The notes: generated from the sequence alone by a model not told the origin. A stretch of DNA of 64,000 nucleotides from Stutzerimonas stutzeri (GCF_002890915.1 NZ_POUT01000007.1:124001-188000); one strand, 5' to 3'. Numbered from the stretch's first letter, positions 11,114 to 21,078 are shown. Translations and numbers: made by a program.

Positions 11114-11143
11114 CTTGAATCTCCAACAATCATCCTCATCTAT
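11114..11143 (+). promoter_or_regulatory. Sigma-32-type heat-shock promoter for clpB
   Basis: CTTGAAT at 11114-11120 and CCTCATCTAT at 11134-11143, 13 bases apart, resemble the sigma-32 consensus (CTTGAAA, 13-15 bases, CCCCATNT). The site lies about 70 bases upstream of the clpB ATG. clpB is a classic sigma-32 target, so position and sequence agree. Confidence 0.65.
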
Positions 11144-11214
11144 GCTGCATCTCGCAGGTTTCTGTAATGGCGATTCACGGCGCCGGCCTGCCTTTACCTT
11201 GAGGATGAACGTCC

Positions 11215-13779
11215 ATGCGTATCGATCGTTTGACCAGCAAGCTGCAGCTTGCACTCTCCGACGCCCAGTCCATCGCCGTCGGCCTGGATCACCCCTCCAT
11301 CGAACCGCTGCACCTGATGCAGGCGCTGCTCGAGCAGCAGGGCGGCTCGATCAAGCCGCTGCTGATGCAGGTCGGCTTCGACATCAATGCCCTGCGCCAG
11401 GCGCTGACCAAGGAACTCGACCAACTGCCCAAGCTGCAGAATCCCACCGGCGACATGAACCTGTCCCAGGACCTGGCGCGCCTGCTCAACCAGGCCGATC
11501 GCCTGGCCCAACAGAAGGGCGACCAGTACATCTCCAGCGAGCTGGTGCTGCTCGCCGCGCTCGACGGCAACACCCGCCTGGGCAAGCTGCTGCTGGCCCA
11601 GGGCGTGAGCAAGAAGGCGCTGGAGAACGCCATCGCCAACCTGCGCGGCGGCGAGGCGGTCAACGATCCCAACGCCGAGGAGTCGCGCCAGGCGCTGGAC
11701 AAGTACACCGTGGACATGACCAAGCGCGCCGAGGACGGCAAGCTCGACCCGGTGATCGGCCGTGACGACGAGATCCGCCGCACCATCCAGGTGCTGCAGC
11801 GGCGCACCAAGAACAACCCGGTGCTGATCGGCGAGCCGGGCGTCGGCAAGACCGCCATCGTCGAGGGCCTGGCCCAGCGCATCGTCAACGGCGAGGTGCC
11901 CGACGGCCTCAAGGACAAGCGCCTGCTGGCGCTGGACATGGGCGCGCTGATCGCCGGCGCCAAGTTCCGCGGCGAGTTCGAGGAGCGCCTGAAGGCGGTG
12001 CTCAACGAGCTGTCCAAGCAGGAAGGGCGGATCATCCTGTTCATCGACGAGCTGCATACCATGGTCGGCGCCGGCAAGGCCGAGGGCGCCATGGACGCCG
12101 GCAACATGCTCAAGCCGGCGCTGGCGCGCGGCGAGCTGCATTGCGTCGGCGCCACCACGCTGGACGAGTACCGCCAGTACATCGAGAAGGACGCCGCGCT
12201 GGAGCGGCGCTTCCAGAAGGTGCTGGTCGACGAGCCGAGCGAGGAGGACACCATCGCCATCCTGCGCGGCCTCAAGGAGCGCTACGAGGTGCACCACGGG
12301 GTCAGCATCACCGACGGTGCGATCATCGCCGCGGCCAAGCTGTCGCATCGCTACATCACCGATCGTCAGCTGCCGGACAAGGCCATCGACCTGATCGACG
12401 AGGCCGCCAGCCGCATCCGCATGGAAATCGACTCCAAGCCTGAGGAGCTGGACCGCCTCGATCGCCGCCTGATCCAGCTGAAGATCGAGCGCGAGGCGCT
12501 GAAGAAGGAAGACGACGAGGCGACCAAGAAACGCCTGGCCAAGCTCGAGGGCGACATTGCCAAGCTGGAGAAGGAATACGCCGACCTCGAGGAAATCTGG
12601 AAGTCGGAGAAGGCCGAGGTGCAGGGCTCGGCGCAGATCCAGCAGAAGATCGAGCAGGCCAAGGCCGACCTCGAAGCCGCGCGGCGCAAGGGCGACCTGG
12701 CGCGCATGGCCGAGTTGCAGTACGGCATCATCCCCGATCTGGAGCGCAGCCTGCAGATGGTCGACCAGCACGGCAAGGCGGAGAACCAGCTGCTGCGCAA
12801 CAAGGTGACCGACGAGGAAATCGCCGAGGTGGTCTCCAAGTGGACCGGCATTCCGGTGTCGAAGATGCTCGAGGGCGAGCGCGAGAAGCTGCTGCGCATG
12901 GAAGACATGCTGCACCAGCGGGTGATCGGCCAGCACGAGGCAGTGGTCGCCGTGGCCAATGCCGTGCGCCGTTCGCGCGCCGGGCTGGCCGACCCGAACC
13001 GGCCGAGCGGCTCGTTCCTCTTCCTCGGTCCGACCGGGGTGGGCAAGACCGAGCTGTGCAAGGCGCTGGCCGAATTCCTCTTCGACACCGAGGAGGCGAT
13101 GATTCGCATCGACATGTCCGAGTTCATGGAGAAGCATTCGGTGGCTCGCCTGATCGGCGCCCCGCCGGGCTACGTCGGCTACGAGGAGGGTGGCTACCTG
13201 ACCGAGGCGGTGCGCCGCAAGCCCTATTCGGTGGTCCTGCTCGATGAGGTGGAGAAGGCCCATCCGGACGTGTTCAACATCCTCCTGCAGGTGCTCGAGG
13301 ACGGTCGCCTGACCGACAGCCACGGGCGCACCGTGGACTTCCGCAATACCGTGGTGGTGATGACCTCGAACCTCGGCTCGGCGCAGATCCAGGAGCTGGT
13401 CGGCGATCCGGAAGCCCAGCGGGCGGCGGTGATGGATGCGGTGTCTCATCACTTCCGCCCGGAGTTCATCAACCGCATCGACGAGGTGGTGGTGTTCGAT
13501 CCGCTGGGCCACGAGCAGATCGCCGGCATCGCCGAGATCCAGCTGGGCCGCCTGCGCAAGCGCCTGGCCGAACGCGAGCTGAGCCTGGAGCTGACCCAGG
13601 AGGCGATGGACAAGCTGATCGCCGTCGGCTACGACCCGGTCTACGGCGCGCGGCCGCTCAAGCGCGCGATCCAGCGCTGGATCGAGAACCCGCTGGCGCA
13701 GCAGATCCTCTCCGGCCAGTTCGCGCCGGGCAGCACGGTCAAGGCGCGGGTCGAAGGCGAGCAGATCGTCTTCGACTGA
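11215..13779 (+). CDS. clpB: ClpB, ATP-dependent protein disaggregase
   Basis: Hexameric AAA+ chaperone that rescues aggregated proteins with DnaK/DnaJ/GrpE. The 854 residues follow the standard plan: Clp-N domain (1-145), AAA1 with Walker A GEPGVGKT near residue 206, the coiled-coil M domain (about 400-520, rich in KLE repeats), AAA2 with GPTGVGKT near residue 605, and the ClpB D2-small domain. GAGGATGAACGTCC precedes the ATG. It is monocistronic behind a heat-shock promoter. A 10-G run (13799-13808) follows the stop codon at 13779. The long reading frame antisense to it is a GC-codon shadow. Confidence 0.98.
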   Translation: MRIDRLTSKLQLALSDAQSIAVGLDHPSIEPLHLMQALLEQQGGSIKPLLMQVGFDINALRQALTKELDQLPKLQNPTGDMNLSQDLARLLNQADRLAQQKGDQYISSELVLLAALDGNTRLGKLLLAQGVSKKALENAIANLRGGEAVNDPNAEESRQALDKYTVDMTKRAEDGKLDPVIGRDDEIRRTIQVLQRRTKNNPVLIGEPGVGKTAIVEGLAQRIVNGEVPDGLKDKRLLALDMGALIAGAKFRGEFEERLKAVLNELSKQEGRIILFIDELHTMVGAGKAEGAMDAGNMLKPALARGELHCVGATTLDEYRQYIEKDAALERRFQKVLVDEPSEEDTIAILRGLKERYEVHHGVSITDGAIIAAAKLSHRYITDRQLPDKAIDLIDEAASRIRMEIDSKPEELDRLDRRLIQLKIEREALKKEDDEATKKRLAKLEGDIAKLEKEYADLEEIWKSEKAEVQGSAQIQQKIEQAKADLEAARRKGDLARMAELQYGIIPDLERSLQMVDQHGKAENQLLRNKVTDEEIAEVVSKWTGIPVSKMLEGEREKLLRMEDMLHQRVIGQHEAVVAVANAVRRSRAGLADPNRPSGSFLFLGPTGVGKTELCKALAEFLFDTEEAMIRIDMSEFMEKHSVARLIGAPPGYVGYEEGGYLTEAVRRKPYSVVLLDEVEKAHPDVFNILLQVLEDGRLTDSHGRTVDFRNTVVVMTSNLGSAQIQELVGDPEAQRAAVMDAVSHHFRPEFINRIDEVVVFDPLGHEQIAGIAEIQLGRLRKRLAERELSLELTQEAMDKLIAVGYDPVYGARPLKRAIQRWIENPLAQQILSGQFAPGSTVKARVEGEQIVFD

Positions 13780-13898
13780 TACTGGCCGACGCCGCCCCGG
13801 GGGGGGGGCGACGCCCGGGGCGCGTTCCAGTCAACGGGGCATCTCGGGCGTTTGCCTCGAAGAGACGCAAAGTATTGTCAGGAATCGTATTTCCAGGC

Positions 13899-13926
13899 TT
13901 GACAGCGGTGCCGGGAACCGTAAAAT
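13899..13926 (+). promoter_or_regulatory. Sigma-70 promoter of the tRNA operon
   Basis: A perfect TTGACA (13899-13904) is separated by 16 bases from TAAAAT (13921-13926). The predicted transcript starts near 13933 and runs through three tRNA genes to the terminator at 14247-14284. Confidence 0.8.
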
Positions 13927-13980
13927 GGCGCGCCTCTGAGGCGGGAACGTAACCGCTGAAGAGCTGGAATAGCGAGTCGT

Positions 13981-14056
13981 TCCGCGATAGCTCAGTCGGT
14001 AGAGCAAATGACTGTTAATCATTGGGTCCCTGGTTCGAGTCCAGGTCGCGGAGCCA
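13981..14056 (+). tRNA. tRNA-Asn (GTT)
   Basis: Full cloverleaf with encoded CCA: acceptor TCCGCGA pairs with TCGCGGA; D arm AGCTCAGTCGGTAGAGC; anticodon stem-loop with GTT in ACTGTTAATC; T arm GGTTCGAGTCC. First gene of a three-tRNA operon. Confidence 0.97.
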
Positions 14057-14065
14057 AATTCCAAT

Positions 14066-14142
14066 CGGGGTATAGCGCAGTCCGGTAGCGCGCCTGCTTT
14101 GGGAGCAGGATGTCGGGAGTTCGAATCCCCCTACCCCGACCA
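14066..14142 (+). tRNA. tRNA-Pro (TGG)
   Basis: Acceptor CGGGGTA pairs with TACCCCG, followed by A and encoded CCA. The anticodon loop CTTTGGGAG gives TGG, and the T arm contains AGTTCGAATCC. It follows tRNA-Asn by nine bases in the same transcript. Confidence 0.97.
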
Positions 14143-14147
14143 TTTGC

Positions 14148-14223
14148 GGGTCGTTAGCTCAGTTGGTAGAGCAGTTGGCTTTTAACCAATTGGTCGTAGG
14201 TTCGAATCCTACACGACCCACCA
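14148..14223 (+). tRNA. tRNA-Lys (TTT)
   Basis: Acceptor GGGTCGT pairs with ACGACCC, followed by A and encoded CCA. The anticodon loop CTTTTAA gives TTT, and the T arm contains GGTTCGAATCC. It is the last gene of the tRNA operon, with a terminator 23 bases downstream. Confidence 0.97.
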
Positions 14224-14246
14224 TACGAAGCTTCCGCGGGAAGCGG

Positions 14247-14284
14247 AAAAAGCTGGATGATCCGAAAGGGCATCCAGCTTTTTT
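14247..14284 (+). terminator. Rho-independent terminator of the tRNA operon
   Basis: AAGCTGGATG pairs with CATCCAGCTT around the loop ATCCGAAAGGG, and the stem is followed by a run of T residues. A small hairpin (GCTTCC-GCG-GGAAGC) precedes it at 14229-14243. Confidence 0.93.
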
Positions 14285-14352
14285 ATGTCCTCGTTTTGTG
14301 TTGCAGGGCTTGCTGGACGTGTTGGGTTCGGATTCTGGCCCGGACGTTCACG

Positions 14353-14453
14353 GGTGGGTTGGCGCTGAGCGTAGCGAAGCCCAGCAGGGGCGACGAACGT
14401 GTTGGGCTTCGTCGCTGCGCTCCCCAGGCTGCGCGCCCCGACCCAACCTACGC
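14353..14453. repeat. Inverted-repeat element, family A copy 2
   Basis: Arms GGGTTGGCGCTGAGCG... and ...CCCAACCTACGC face each other, with AGCGAAGCCCAGCA and TTGGGCTTCGTCGCTGCG inside. It fills most of the gap between the tRNA terminator and the 3' end of ndh. Confidence 0.75.
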
Positions 14454-14519
14454 TACGCGCCCCGGCCCGGCCTGTGCGCCTCGGGCTGCGGGTTCCGACC
14501 TGACTGTGCACATGGCTCC

Positions 14520-15815
14520 TCAGTGTAACTTCAACCGAGGCTCGGTACTGCGGCTGAGCTTGTCGCCCAGCATCATCAGCAGTGTCCGCGGTATCCCGTA
14601 GAGCGCGATCTGGTGCATGCGGTACAGCGAGATATAGAACATCCGCGCCAGCCAGCCTTCGAGCATGACATTGCCGGTGAGGTTGCCCATCAGGTTGCCC
14701 ACCGCCGAGAAGCTCGACAGTGAAATCAGCGAGCCGTAGTCCTTGTAGCGGTAGCCCGGCAGCGGCTTGCCCTCCAGGCGTAGCTGGATCGAGCGGGCAA
14801 GCAGCGAAGCCTGCTGGTGGGCTGCCTGCGCGCGCGGCGGCACGTTGCGGTCGCTGTCCGGCTGCGGGCAAGCCGCACAGTCGCCGAAGGCGAAGATATT
14901 GTCGTCGCGAGTGCACTGCAGGGTGGGATGCACCACCAGCTGGTTGATCCGGTTGGTTTCCAGGCCGTCGAGTTCGTGCAGGAAGGCCGGCGCCTTGATT
15001 CCCGCAGCCCAGACCTTGAGGCTGGCCGGAATGAATTCGCCCTGCTTGGTATGCAGCCCTTCGGCGCTGACATCGCTGACCGCGGCTCCGGTGAGTACCT
15101 TGACGCCCAGGTCGAGCAGCGTCTGGTGGACGGGTTGGCTGATACGCTCGGGCAGCGCCGGCAGCACCTTCGGTCCGGCCTCGATCAGGGTGATCCGCAC
15201 GTTCTCCGGCTTGATGCCGTCCAGGCCATAGGCGGCCAGCTCCTTGGCGGCATGCAGCAGTTCGGCCGCGAGCTCGACGCCGGTGGCGCCGGCTCCGACG
15301 ATCGCCATGCTGATGTCGCTGGAGCCGCTTTCGCCCGCGTGGGCGCGCATGTAGTGGCTCAGCAATTGCCGGTGGAAGCGCTCCGCCTGCTCGCGGGTAT
15401 CGAGGAAGATGCAGTGCTCGGCAGCGCCCGTCGTGCCGAAATCGTTGGTGGTGCTGCCGACCGCGATGACCAGGGTGTCGTAGTGCAGCGAGCGGGCGGG
15501 AACCAGTTCGATGCCGAACTCGTCCCGGGTGGCTTCCAGCTGGATGCATTGGCTGGCGCGATCCAGCCCCGCCATGCGGCCCATCTGGAACTCGAAATGG
15601 TTCCATTTGGCCTGGGCCACGTAGTTGAGCTCATCGGCGGACGAGTTCAGTGAGCCGGCGGCGACTTCGTGCAGCAGGGGCTTCCAGATGTGCGTGAGGT
15701 TGGCGTCCACCAGGGTGATGCGGGCCTTGGCGCGTTTGCCCAGGGACCTACCCAGGCGGGTGGCAAGCTCCAGCCCGCCGGCGCCGCCGCCGACGATTAC
15801 GATTCGATGTGACAT
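14520..15815 (-). CDS. ndh: Type II NADH:quinone oxidoreductase (NDH-2)
   Basis: Single-subunit, non-proton-pumping FAD enzyme that passes electrons from NADH to quinone at the inner face of the membrane. The 431 residues contain two dinucleotide-binding motifs, GGGAGGLE (residues 9-16) and VGAGATGVELAAEL (near 170), and the FAD-binding FAFGDCA. The C-terminal amphipathic region (after about residue 375) is the membrane anchor. It is followed in P. aeruginosa-like order by a short DUF3094 gene, here 54 bases upstream on the same strand and probably co-transcribed. Confidence 0.93.
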   Translation of the reverse strand: MSHRIVIVGGGAGGLELATRLGRSLGKRAKARITLVDANLTHIWKPLLHEVAAGSLNSSADELNYVAQAKWNHFEFQMGRMAGLDRASQCIQLEATRDEFGIELVPARSLHYDTLVIAVGSTTNDFGTTGAAEHCIFLDTREQAERFHRQLLSHYMRAHAGESGSSDISMAIVGAGATGVELAAELLHAAKELAAYGLDGIKPENVRITLIEAGPKVLPALPERISQPVHQTLLDLGVKVLTGAAVSDVSAEGLHTKQGEFIPASLKVWAAGIKAPAFLHELDGLETNRINQLVVHPTLQCTRDDNIFAFGDCAACPQPDSDRNVPPRAQAAHQQASLLARSIQLRLEGKPLPGYRYKDYGSLISLSSFSAVGNLMGNLTGNVMLEGWLARMFYISLYRMHQIALYGIPRTLLMMLGDKLSRSTEPRLKLH

Positions 15816-15869
15816 GGAAATGACTCATAGGCTGCAAGGAAATCGGCGGCGCGTCTGGGGGAGCGGGGC

Positions 15870-16043
15870 TCATGACACCAGGCGGCTCAGGAGGCGGCTC
15901 AGCAGCCCGAGACCGATCACCACGGCCAGCACGAGCAGGAGCAGGAGCCAGGGACGGAATGGCTGGCGCTCGACTTGGTGCTGGGGTGCGCGCAGGTATT
16001 CGTCGACGCGCTGCTGGTCTTCGGGATTCAGGCGGCTGGGCAT
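15870..16043 (-). CDS. DUF3094 small membrane protein
   Basis: A 57-residue peptide: polar N-terminus (MPSRLNPEDQQRVDEYL) and one C-terminal membrane helix (WLLLLLVLAVVIGLGLL). It fits the DUF3094 family of Pseudomonas, whose function is unknown. The CTTCGAGGTGCTT upstream provides a GAGG ribosome site. It is immediately upstream of ndh on the same strand, so a role near the respiratory enzyme is possible, but this is only inference from position. Confidence 0.78.
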   Translation of the reverse strand: MPSRLNPEDQQRVDEYLRAPQHQVERQPFRPWLLLLLVLAVVIGLGLLSRLLSRLVS

Positions 16044-16174
16044 AAGCACCTCGAAGGGAATGCAGGCATTCTAACTGTGCGGGATCAAAAGCCAAGTGCG
16101 AACTACGGGGCGTTGTGGCCGGGGAGGTGGCGGGGATGCACGGATGGCGGGCCTCTCGGCCCGCCCGTCGGCGG

Positions 16175-18442
16175 TCAGCTGTTCTTCAGCTTGCGCAGGT
16201 TGCCGATGACCGACTCCAGGGCGCGATCGAACAGCAGCGTGTCGTTGAGCAGGCGGATGGCGCCGCGCTGGAACTCGCTCGCCAGGCCCATGCGGGTCTT
16301 TTCCAGGACCTTCATGCCGGTCCGGTTGACGAAGATGTATTTGCCGGTGGGTTTGATCACCGCGGCCAGCTTGCAGCGCAGCTTGTGTTCCTCGTCCTCC
16401 TGGAACTCGACCCAACTGCCGACGCGCAGGTTGTCGACCTGGATCAGGGCCGCGTCATTGTCCGGCAGGTTGATTTCCGGTTCCTGTTCGCGGCTTTCGC
16501 CGGGCGCCAGCAGGACGATCTGCTCGACGACTTCGACCATGGCTGGCGCCGGCGCCGTCTCGGTCGCGGCAGGGGCTTCGGAATGAACCTCCGGCTCGCC
16601 GGTCGCGGGCTGGATGTCCTCGGGCAGGCTCTCGGGCTGCTGATAGCGCTGCAGGGTCTGGACGTGAAGCGCCTCGAGCTGGGTGAAGAAATCGCCGGTG
16701 GAGAAGGGGTCGAAGGCGGCGCTGACCAAGCCTTCGCGCAGGGCCTTGAGCAGGCTCGGCACCAGTTCGAGCAGGCGCTCGCGGGATGCGTCATCGTTGT
16801 GGGGCGTCACGCTCCACACCAGGTCATCCATGGTGTCCAGGGCGGCCTGCCATTCCGCGGACTGGGTACCGTGTTTCAGGCAGGTCAGCAGCAGGACCTT
16901 GCTCCAGGCCTCCTGCAGCAGGCGTACCACGACTTCCGGCAGGGTCTTGCCGAGCAGGCGCTGGTTCAGCGCCTGCTCCACTTCCTGGCGGGCAATCTCG
17001 GCCTTGGCGCGGCCTTCCTCGGCATCGCGGGTGCGCTGCTCGAGCAGTTCGCTGCGGCGCCGCTCGTCGCCGACGAAGGCGAGGAAGTCGGCCAGCAACT
17101 CGGAAAAGATGGTGGGGTCGTCGACGAAATCGTTGAGCAGGCGTGCCACGATCTGTTCGATCTTCTGGTAGAGGCTGTCGCGCTGGGCCTCGTCCTGGTC
17201 GCCCCAGCCCATGGCGGCAGCGGCGATTTCATTGAGCAGGCGGCGGGCCGGATGACTGCCGCGGCTGAAGAAGGTCTTGTCCAGCACCGCCACCTTGAGC
17301 AGCGGAATCTGCAGGCGTCCGATCAGGGCCTTGAGCGAGTCCGGCAGGGTGCGGTCGTCGAGGATGAATTCGAACAGCATGGAGACCAGATTGATGACGT
17401 CATCGTCGATCTCGCCGACCACGCGTGACTTGCCGCTCTTGGCGCTGACGCGGCTCAGCAGATTGCCGAGCTGTTCCTGCAGGTCGAAGTCATCGACGGC
17501 CTGCGGGGTGCGGGTCTGCATGTGCGAAAGCAGACGCAGCAGGTCGTTGCTGGAGATCGGAATGGCGTCGCTGGGAATGCTGCGGGCGGGCAGGGCGCTG
17601 CTGCCGCGCAGTTCCGAAAGCAGGTTGTGCAGGGCGCTGAACGCGGCCTCCTGCAAGCCCTCGTCGGCATGGCTGGCCTGGCCAAGCGATGCGGCCGGTG
17701 CATGGCTGCCGGCTGGCATGCCGGGGCGCTGCTGGCGGCGTGGCGGTGCGGACTGCAGTTCCGGCAGGATGCCGGCGGCGACCAGGGTCTGGTTGGCCTC
17801 GGCATACAGCTGGTCGAGGTCGCCCAGCACGTATTTTTCGAAGAGCTTGAAGATGATCAGCTTGACCTTGATGCCCACGCCAAGGCTACTGCAGGCTTCG
17901 ATGAAATAGTCGCAGAGCGCATGGGGTCCGAGCGGATTGTTCTTGTCGTCGAGCTTCTTGCTGATCAGCGCATTCATGCGGGTGGTCAGGTGCCCCAGCG
18001 GTTGCGCGGCACGGCTCATGACCTTGGCGACCATGGTATCGACGGCGACGGACTCTTCCAGTTCGTCGTTCTGCACCAGGGACAGGTTGTCGAACGATAC
18101 GTTTTCGAGTGCCGGCGGCTTGCCGATCTCGTACTGATTGAGTGTGGCGAAGGATTCGAACAGTTGCTGCAGGAACCCGCGTTCGATGTTGCGGCGCTTC
18201 ATGCGCAGGTCGCGCATGGCTTCGAAGAAGGCGTTCTGCTCGGCGTTGCTGGTAGCGCGGTCGGCGATCTCGAAAAGCGAGTCATCGGCATTGTCGAAAA
18301 GCGACTGCAGGGCCTGGCGCAGGTGCTGGGCGGCCTTGTCGCGCACGCTGATGAGCGCCACGGGCAGTCTTCCTGCCGGTGAAGAGGGCTTGCGCTCAGG
18401 GGCGGCCTTGTTCAGGTGCACCACTTTCGCATCGGTTCGCAT
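16175..18442 (-). CDS. DUF1631 family protein with PilZ-like C-terminus
   Basis: A 755-residue cytoplasmic protein of the DUF1631 family (misnamed 'thymidine phosphorylase' in some genomes). It is mostly helical with no membrane segment. The last 80 residues (VGSWVEFQEDEEHKLRCKLA ... YIFVNRTGMKV) look like a small beta-barrel of the PilZ type, though no RxxxR/DxSxxG c-di-GMP motif is evident. The start at 18442 is set by GCAGGAGAGTCTCG; codons before it are unsupported. It is divergent from nadC, as in P. aeruginosa. Function is unknown. Confidence 0.8.
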   Translation of the reverse strand: MRTDAKVVHLNKAAPERKPSSPAGRLPVALISVRDKAAQHLRQALQSLFDNADDSLFEIADRATSNAEQNAFFEAMRDLRMKRRNIERGFLQQLFESFATLNQYEIGKPPALENVSFDNLSLVQNDELEESVAVDTMVAKVMSRAAQPLGHLTTRMNALISKKLDDKNNPLGPHALCDYFIEACSSLGVGIKVKLIIFKLFEKYVLGDLDQLYAEANQTLVAAGILPELQSAPPRRQQRPGMPAGSHAPAASLGQASHADEGLQEAAFSALHNLLSELRGSSALPARSIPSDAIPISSNDLLRLLSHMQTRTPQAVDDFDLQEQLGNLLSRVSAKSGKSRVVGEIDDDVINLVSMLFEFILDDRTLPDSLKALIGRLQIPLLKVAVLDKTFFSRGSHPARRLLNEIAAAAMGWGDQDEAQRDSLYQKIEQIVARLLNDFVDDPTIFSELLADFLAFVGDERRRSELLEQRTRDAEEGRAKAEIARQEVEQALNQRLLGKTLPEVVVRLLQEAWSKVLLLTCLKHGTQSAEWQAALDTMDDLVWSVTPHNDDASRERLLELVPSLLKALREGLVSAAFDPFSTGDFFTQLEALHVQTLQRYQQPESLPEDIQPATGEPEVHSEAPAATETAPAPAMVEVVEQIVLLAPGESREQEPEINLPDNDAALIQVDNLRVGSWVEFQEDEEHKLRCKLAAVIKPTGKYIFVNRTGMKVLEKTRMGLASEFQRGAIRLLNDTLLFDRALESVIGNLRKLKNS

Positions 18443-18868
18443 CGAGACTCTCCTGCGGTCGCCGGCTTGGGGGCGGTCACGAACGCTTTGTTTGATCAGC
18501 GTCTTATAAAGGTAAGCACGGTGGCAGAGCAAGGCGAAAGGCAATCAGGCGAGCCCGCGATCCAGCGCGGAGAACTCTTGTCGAACCGGATTCCAACGCA
18601 GCATAGTCGAGCGCTTCGGTTTTACAACGGTGCTCGCCGCCGGGACATCGTCATTTGTGTGGCGTCAATTTTCTTGAGGTCATTATAAGCATCATGATCG
18701 CATGCCAACCCCGGTTTTTCATTGGACATGACTCAGCTCACAGATACTCGCGGCTTTTCCGCCGAGCGGTCAGAAATCGCCAGTGGGCGCTTCGTGAGCG
18801 TGGCTGGGGCCGCCGCTGCGTCCGGCCGGCGCAGCCCTTATAATCCCGGCAATCTTGAGGAGCCGACC
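18443..18868. other. Divergent intergenic region, DUF1631 gene / nadC
   Basis: 426 bases without a credible gene. On the DUF1631 side is the promoter noted above. On the nadC side TATAAT (18839-18844) lies 25 bases before the ATG, but no good -35 is seen 16-18 bases upstream of it. The middle is relatively AT-rich (about 18600-18720), with no strong hairpin and no repeat family member. Confidence 0.6.
18503..18532 (-). promoter_or_regulatory. Candidate sigma-70 promoter for the DUF1631 gene
   Basis: On the minus strand TTGCTC (18532-18527) and TATAAG (18508-18503) are 18 bases apart, about 60 bases before the start codon. The -10 is good and the -35 fair. Confidence 0.35.
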
Positions 18869-19717
18869 ATGCCGAATCTCACCCTTGCTGATCTGACTGC
18901 CGAAATCGACGCCAATGTCCGCCGGGCCCTGGCCGAGGACATCGGCAGCGGCGATATCACCGCCCAATTGATCCCCGCCGAGCGCCTGGCGCATGCCGCG
19001 GTCATCACCCGCGAGACGGCGGTGATCAGCGGTGTGGCCTGGGTCGATGCGGTGTTTCGCCAGATCGATCCGCGGGTGGCCGTGCACTGGCAGGTCGCCG
19101 ACGGCGAGCGGGTAGAGGCGGACCGGGTGCTGTTCCAGCTCGAAGGCCCGGCGCGCTCGCTGCTCACCGGCGAGCGCAGCGCATTGAACTTCCTGCAGAT
19201 GCTCTCTGGCGTCGCCACGCGCTGCCGTCATTATGCGGACATGGTGGAGGGGACGGGGGTTCGGCTGCTCGACACGCGCAAGACCATTCCCGGGCTGCGC
19301 CTGGCGCAGAAGTACGCGGTGACCTGCGGCGGCTGCCACAACCATCGCATCGGTCTGTACGACGCCTTCCTGATCAAGGAAAACCATATCGCGGCCTGTG
19401 GCGGCATCGCCGCCGCCATCGCCGCCGCGCATCGCATCGCCCCGGGCAAGCCGGTGGAGGTGGAGGTGGAAAGCCTCGACGAACTCGAGCAGGCCCTGCA
19501 GGCTGGCGCCGACATCGTCATGCTCGACGAGCTGAGCCTGGACGACATGCGTGCGGCGGTTGGCATCACCGCCGGCCGGGCCAAGCTGGAGGCATCGGGC
19601 GGGATCAGTGACGAGACGCTGCGCCGCGTCGCGGAAACGGGCGTGGACTACATCTCCATCGGCGCGCTGACCAAGCATGTGCATGCGGTGGATCTGTCGA
19701 TGCGGCTGCGCCAGTAG
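18869..19717 (+). CDS. nadC: Nicotinate-nucleotide pyrophosphorylase (carboxylating)
   Basis: Quinolinate phosphoribosyltransferase of de novo NAD synthesis: quinolinate + PRPP to nicotinate mononucleotide, CO2 and PPi. The 282-residue chain carries the family signatures: EDIGSGDIT near residue 18, the active-site stretch [27 protein letters not shown], and the C-terminal barrel motifs VMLDE and LEASGGI. TTGAGGAGCCGACC precedes the ATG. It is monocistronic. Confidence 0.97.
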   Translation: MPNLTLADLTAEIDANVRRALAEDIGSGDITAQLIPAERLAHAAVITRETAVISGVAWVDAVFRQIDPRVAVHWQVADGERVEADRVLFQLEGPARSLLTGERSALNFLQMLSGVATRCRHYADMVEGTGVRLLDTRKTIPGLRLAQKYAVTCGGCHNHRIGLYDAFLIKENHIAACGGIAAAIAAAHRIAPGKPVEVEVESLDELEQALQAGADIVMLDELSLDDMRAAVGITAGRAKLEASGGISDETLRRVAETGVDYISIGALTKHVHAVDLSMRLRQ

Positions 19718-19881
19718 GCTTCAGGTCTTTGGCAGGCCCTCGGCCTGCATCGCCGCGAGGGCGCCCTCCTCACAAGGGAGGTGTGCAGGCTGCTTTTGTG
19801 GGAGGCCCGACCTCGGGGCGATGCTTTTGAACTTCAATCCACTGTATCGAAACGGCTGAGGCGTTGCGCCAGGCGGAACGA
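19718..19881. repeat. Hairpin-rich gap between nadC and yhcB
   Basis: GCAGGCC (19732-19738) pairs with GGCCTGC (19742-19748) just after nadC. It is followed by GGGCGCCCTCCT / AGGGAGGTGTG pairings and by a REP-like stretch (TGTGGGAGGCCCGACCTCGG, about 19797-19816). It probably ends transcription from both sides, although no T-run is present. Confidence 0.5.
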
Positions 19882-20313
19882 TCAGTGGCGGCTCTTCAGG
19901 CCGAAGTTCTCGTGCAGGGTGCCGGGGGTATCGTCGCTTTTCGGCGCATAGTCCTTCGGCGGCTCGGTGAAGGTCGGCGAGGACAGGCGCTCGCGGGAGC
20001 CATTGCTCTCCTCGCTGTGCAACGAGGCCAGCAGGCGTTGGCGGGTCTGTTCGTCGAGCGCCAGGCGGTTGGCCCCGTCGGACAGGTGATCCTGGATGTC
20101 CTGGTAATTGCTGGTGAGCTTGCGTAGCAGGCTGGCAGTGGTGTTGAAGTGGGTGACCACCTCACTCTGATAGGTGTCGAAGCGCTCCTGCAGGTCGTCG
20201 ACTTGACGCTGTGTGCGGTTCGGCGTGCTGCTGCGAGCCACCAGATAACCGATGGCGATGCCGGCGATCAGGCCGACGATCGGGAGCAACCAGGTCGCGA
20301 GGGTCTGTTCCAC
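19882..20313 (-). CDS. yhcB: YhcB/ZapG family (DUF1043) membrane protein
   Basis: A 143-residue protein with an N-terminal membrane helix (LLPIVGLIAGIAIGYLVA) followed by a coiled coil (RTQRQVDDLQERFDTY...) and a disordered, proline-rich tail. In E. coli the YhcB family influences cell division and envelope growth. The start is GTG 20313 with AGGAAGGACTC upstream. zapE, another division-linked gene, lies 2.3 kb away; in many pseudomonads these genes are close. Confidence 0.85.
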   Translation of the reverse strand: MEQTLATWLLPIVGLIAGIAIGYLVARSSTPNRTQRQVDDLQERFDTYQSEVVTHFNTTASLLRKLTSNYQDIQDHLSDGANRLALDEQTRQRLLASLHSEESNGSRERLSSPTFTEPPKDYAPKSDDTPGTLHENFGLKSRH

Positions 20314-20451
20314 GAGTCCTTCCTCTATATAAACGGCTGTGCTTACGTTAACGTCTCGTACCTGCTCTGTATACCGCGGCGCGAGGCGGCGGTCACCGGC
20401 AGCTAGTTAGCAAGACGAGTCGACTCGTCCCAAGGTCACGGAGTTCCTGCT

Positions 20452-21078
20452 TTGTTGAAACGCGAAACCCCCCTCTCTCTCGACGGCCCCTGCGGTGTGC
20501 TGGAAGGTCTGTACTTCGAACAGCCCCAGGCCAAGGGGCTGGCCCTGATCTGCCACCCGAACCCGGTCAAGGGCGGCACCATGCTGAACAAGGTCGTCTC
20601 GACCCTGCAGCGCACGGCGCGCGATGCCGGCTACAGCACGTTGCGCTTCAACTACCGCGGCGTCGGCGCCAGCGCCGGTACGCACGACATGGTCGAGGGC
20701 GAAGTGGACGACGCCGAGGCGTCGCTGCGCTGGCTGATGGCGCAGCAGCCCGGGTTGCCGCTGACCCTGCTGGGCTTTTCCTTCGGCGGTTTCGTCGCCG
20801 GCCGCCTGGCCGCCCGCCTGGAAGCCGAGGGCGTGGCGCTGCAGCGCCTGGTCATGGTGGCGCCGGCGGTATCGCGCCTGCTCGACCGGCCGTTGGCCGA
20901 GCGCTGCGAACTGACCATCATCCAGCCGGAGCAGGACGAAGTGATCGACGCCGAGTCGGTTTATGCCTTTTCCGCCGGCCTGCAGCGCCCCCATGAGCTG
21001 TTGAAAGTGGCAGAATGCGGCCACTTTTTTCACGGCAAGCTGGTCGAGCTGAAGGAGCTGGTCGCTCCGCGGCTGTAA
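20452..21078 (+). CDS. Alpha/beta hydrolase, COG2945 type
   Basis: A 208-residue serine hydrolase fold protein. It shows the oxyanion-region motif [20 protein letters not shown], and the nucleophile elbow GFSFGG (Ser near residue 106). The acidic residue is probably in PEQDEVID and the histidine in AECGHFFHG. Substrate unknown. Tandem TTG codons (20452, 20455) are the only plausible starts, with GGAG eight bases ahead. It is 49 bases upstream of trpS on the same strand, as in P. aeruginosa, so probably co-transcribed. Confidence 0.82.
   Translation: MLKRETPLSLDGPCGVLEGLYFEQPQAKGLALICHPNPVKGGTMLNKVVSTLQRTARDAGYSTLRFNYRGVGASAGTHDMVEGEVDDAEASLRWLMAQQPGLPLTLLGFSFGGFVAGRLAARLEAEGVALQRLVMVAPAVSRLLDRPLAERCELTIIQPEQDEVIDAESVYAFSAGLQRPHELLKVAECGHFFHGKLVELKELVAPRL

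Noticed and set aside
11194-13512. Very long reading frame antisense to clpB
   Set aside because: High-GC codon bias leaves the opposite strand open. The product is low-complexity (His/Leu/Gln/Val-rich) with no domain, and clpB is complete and unmistakable.
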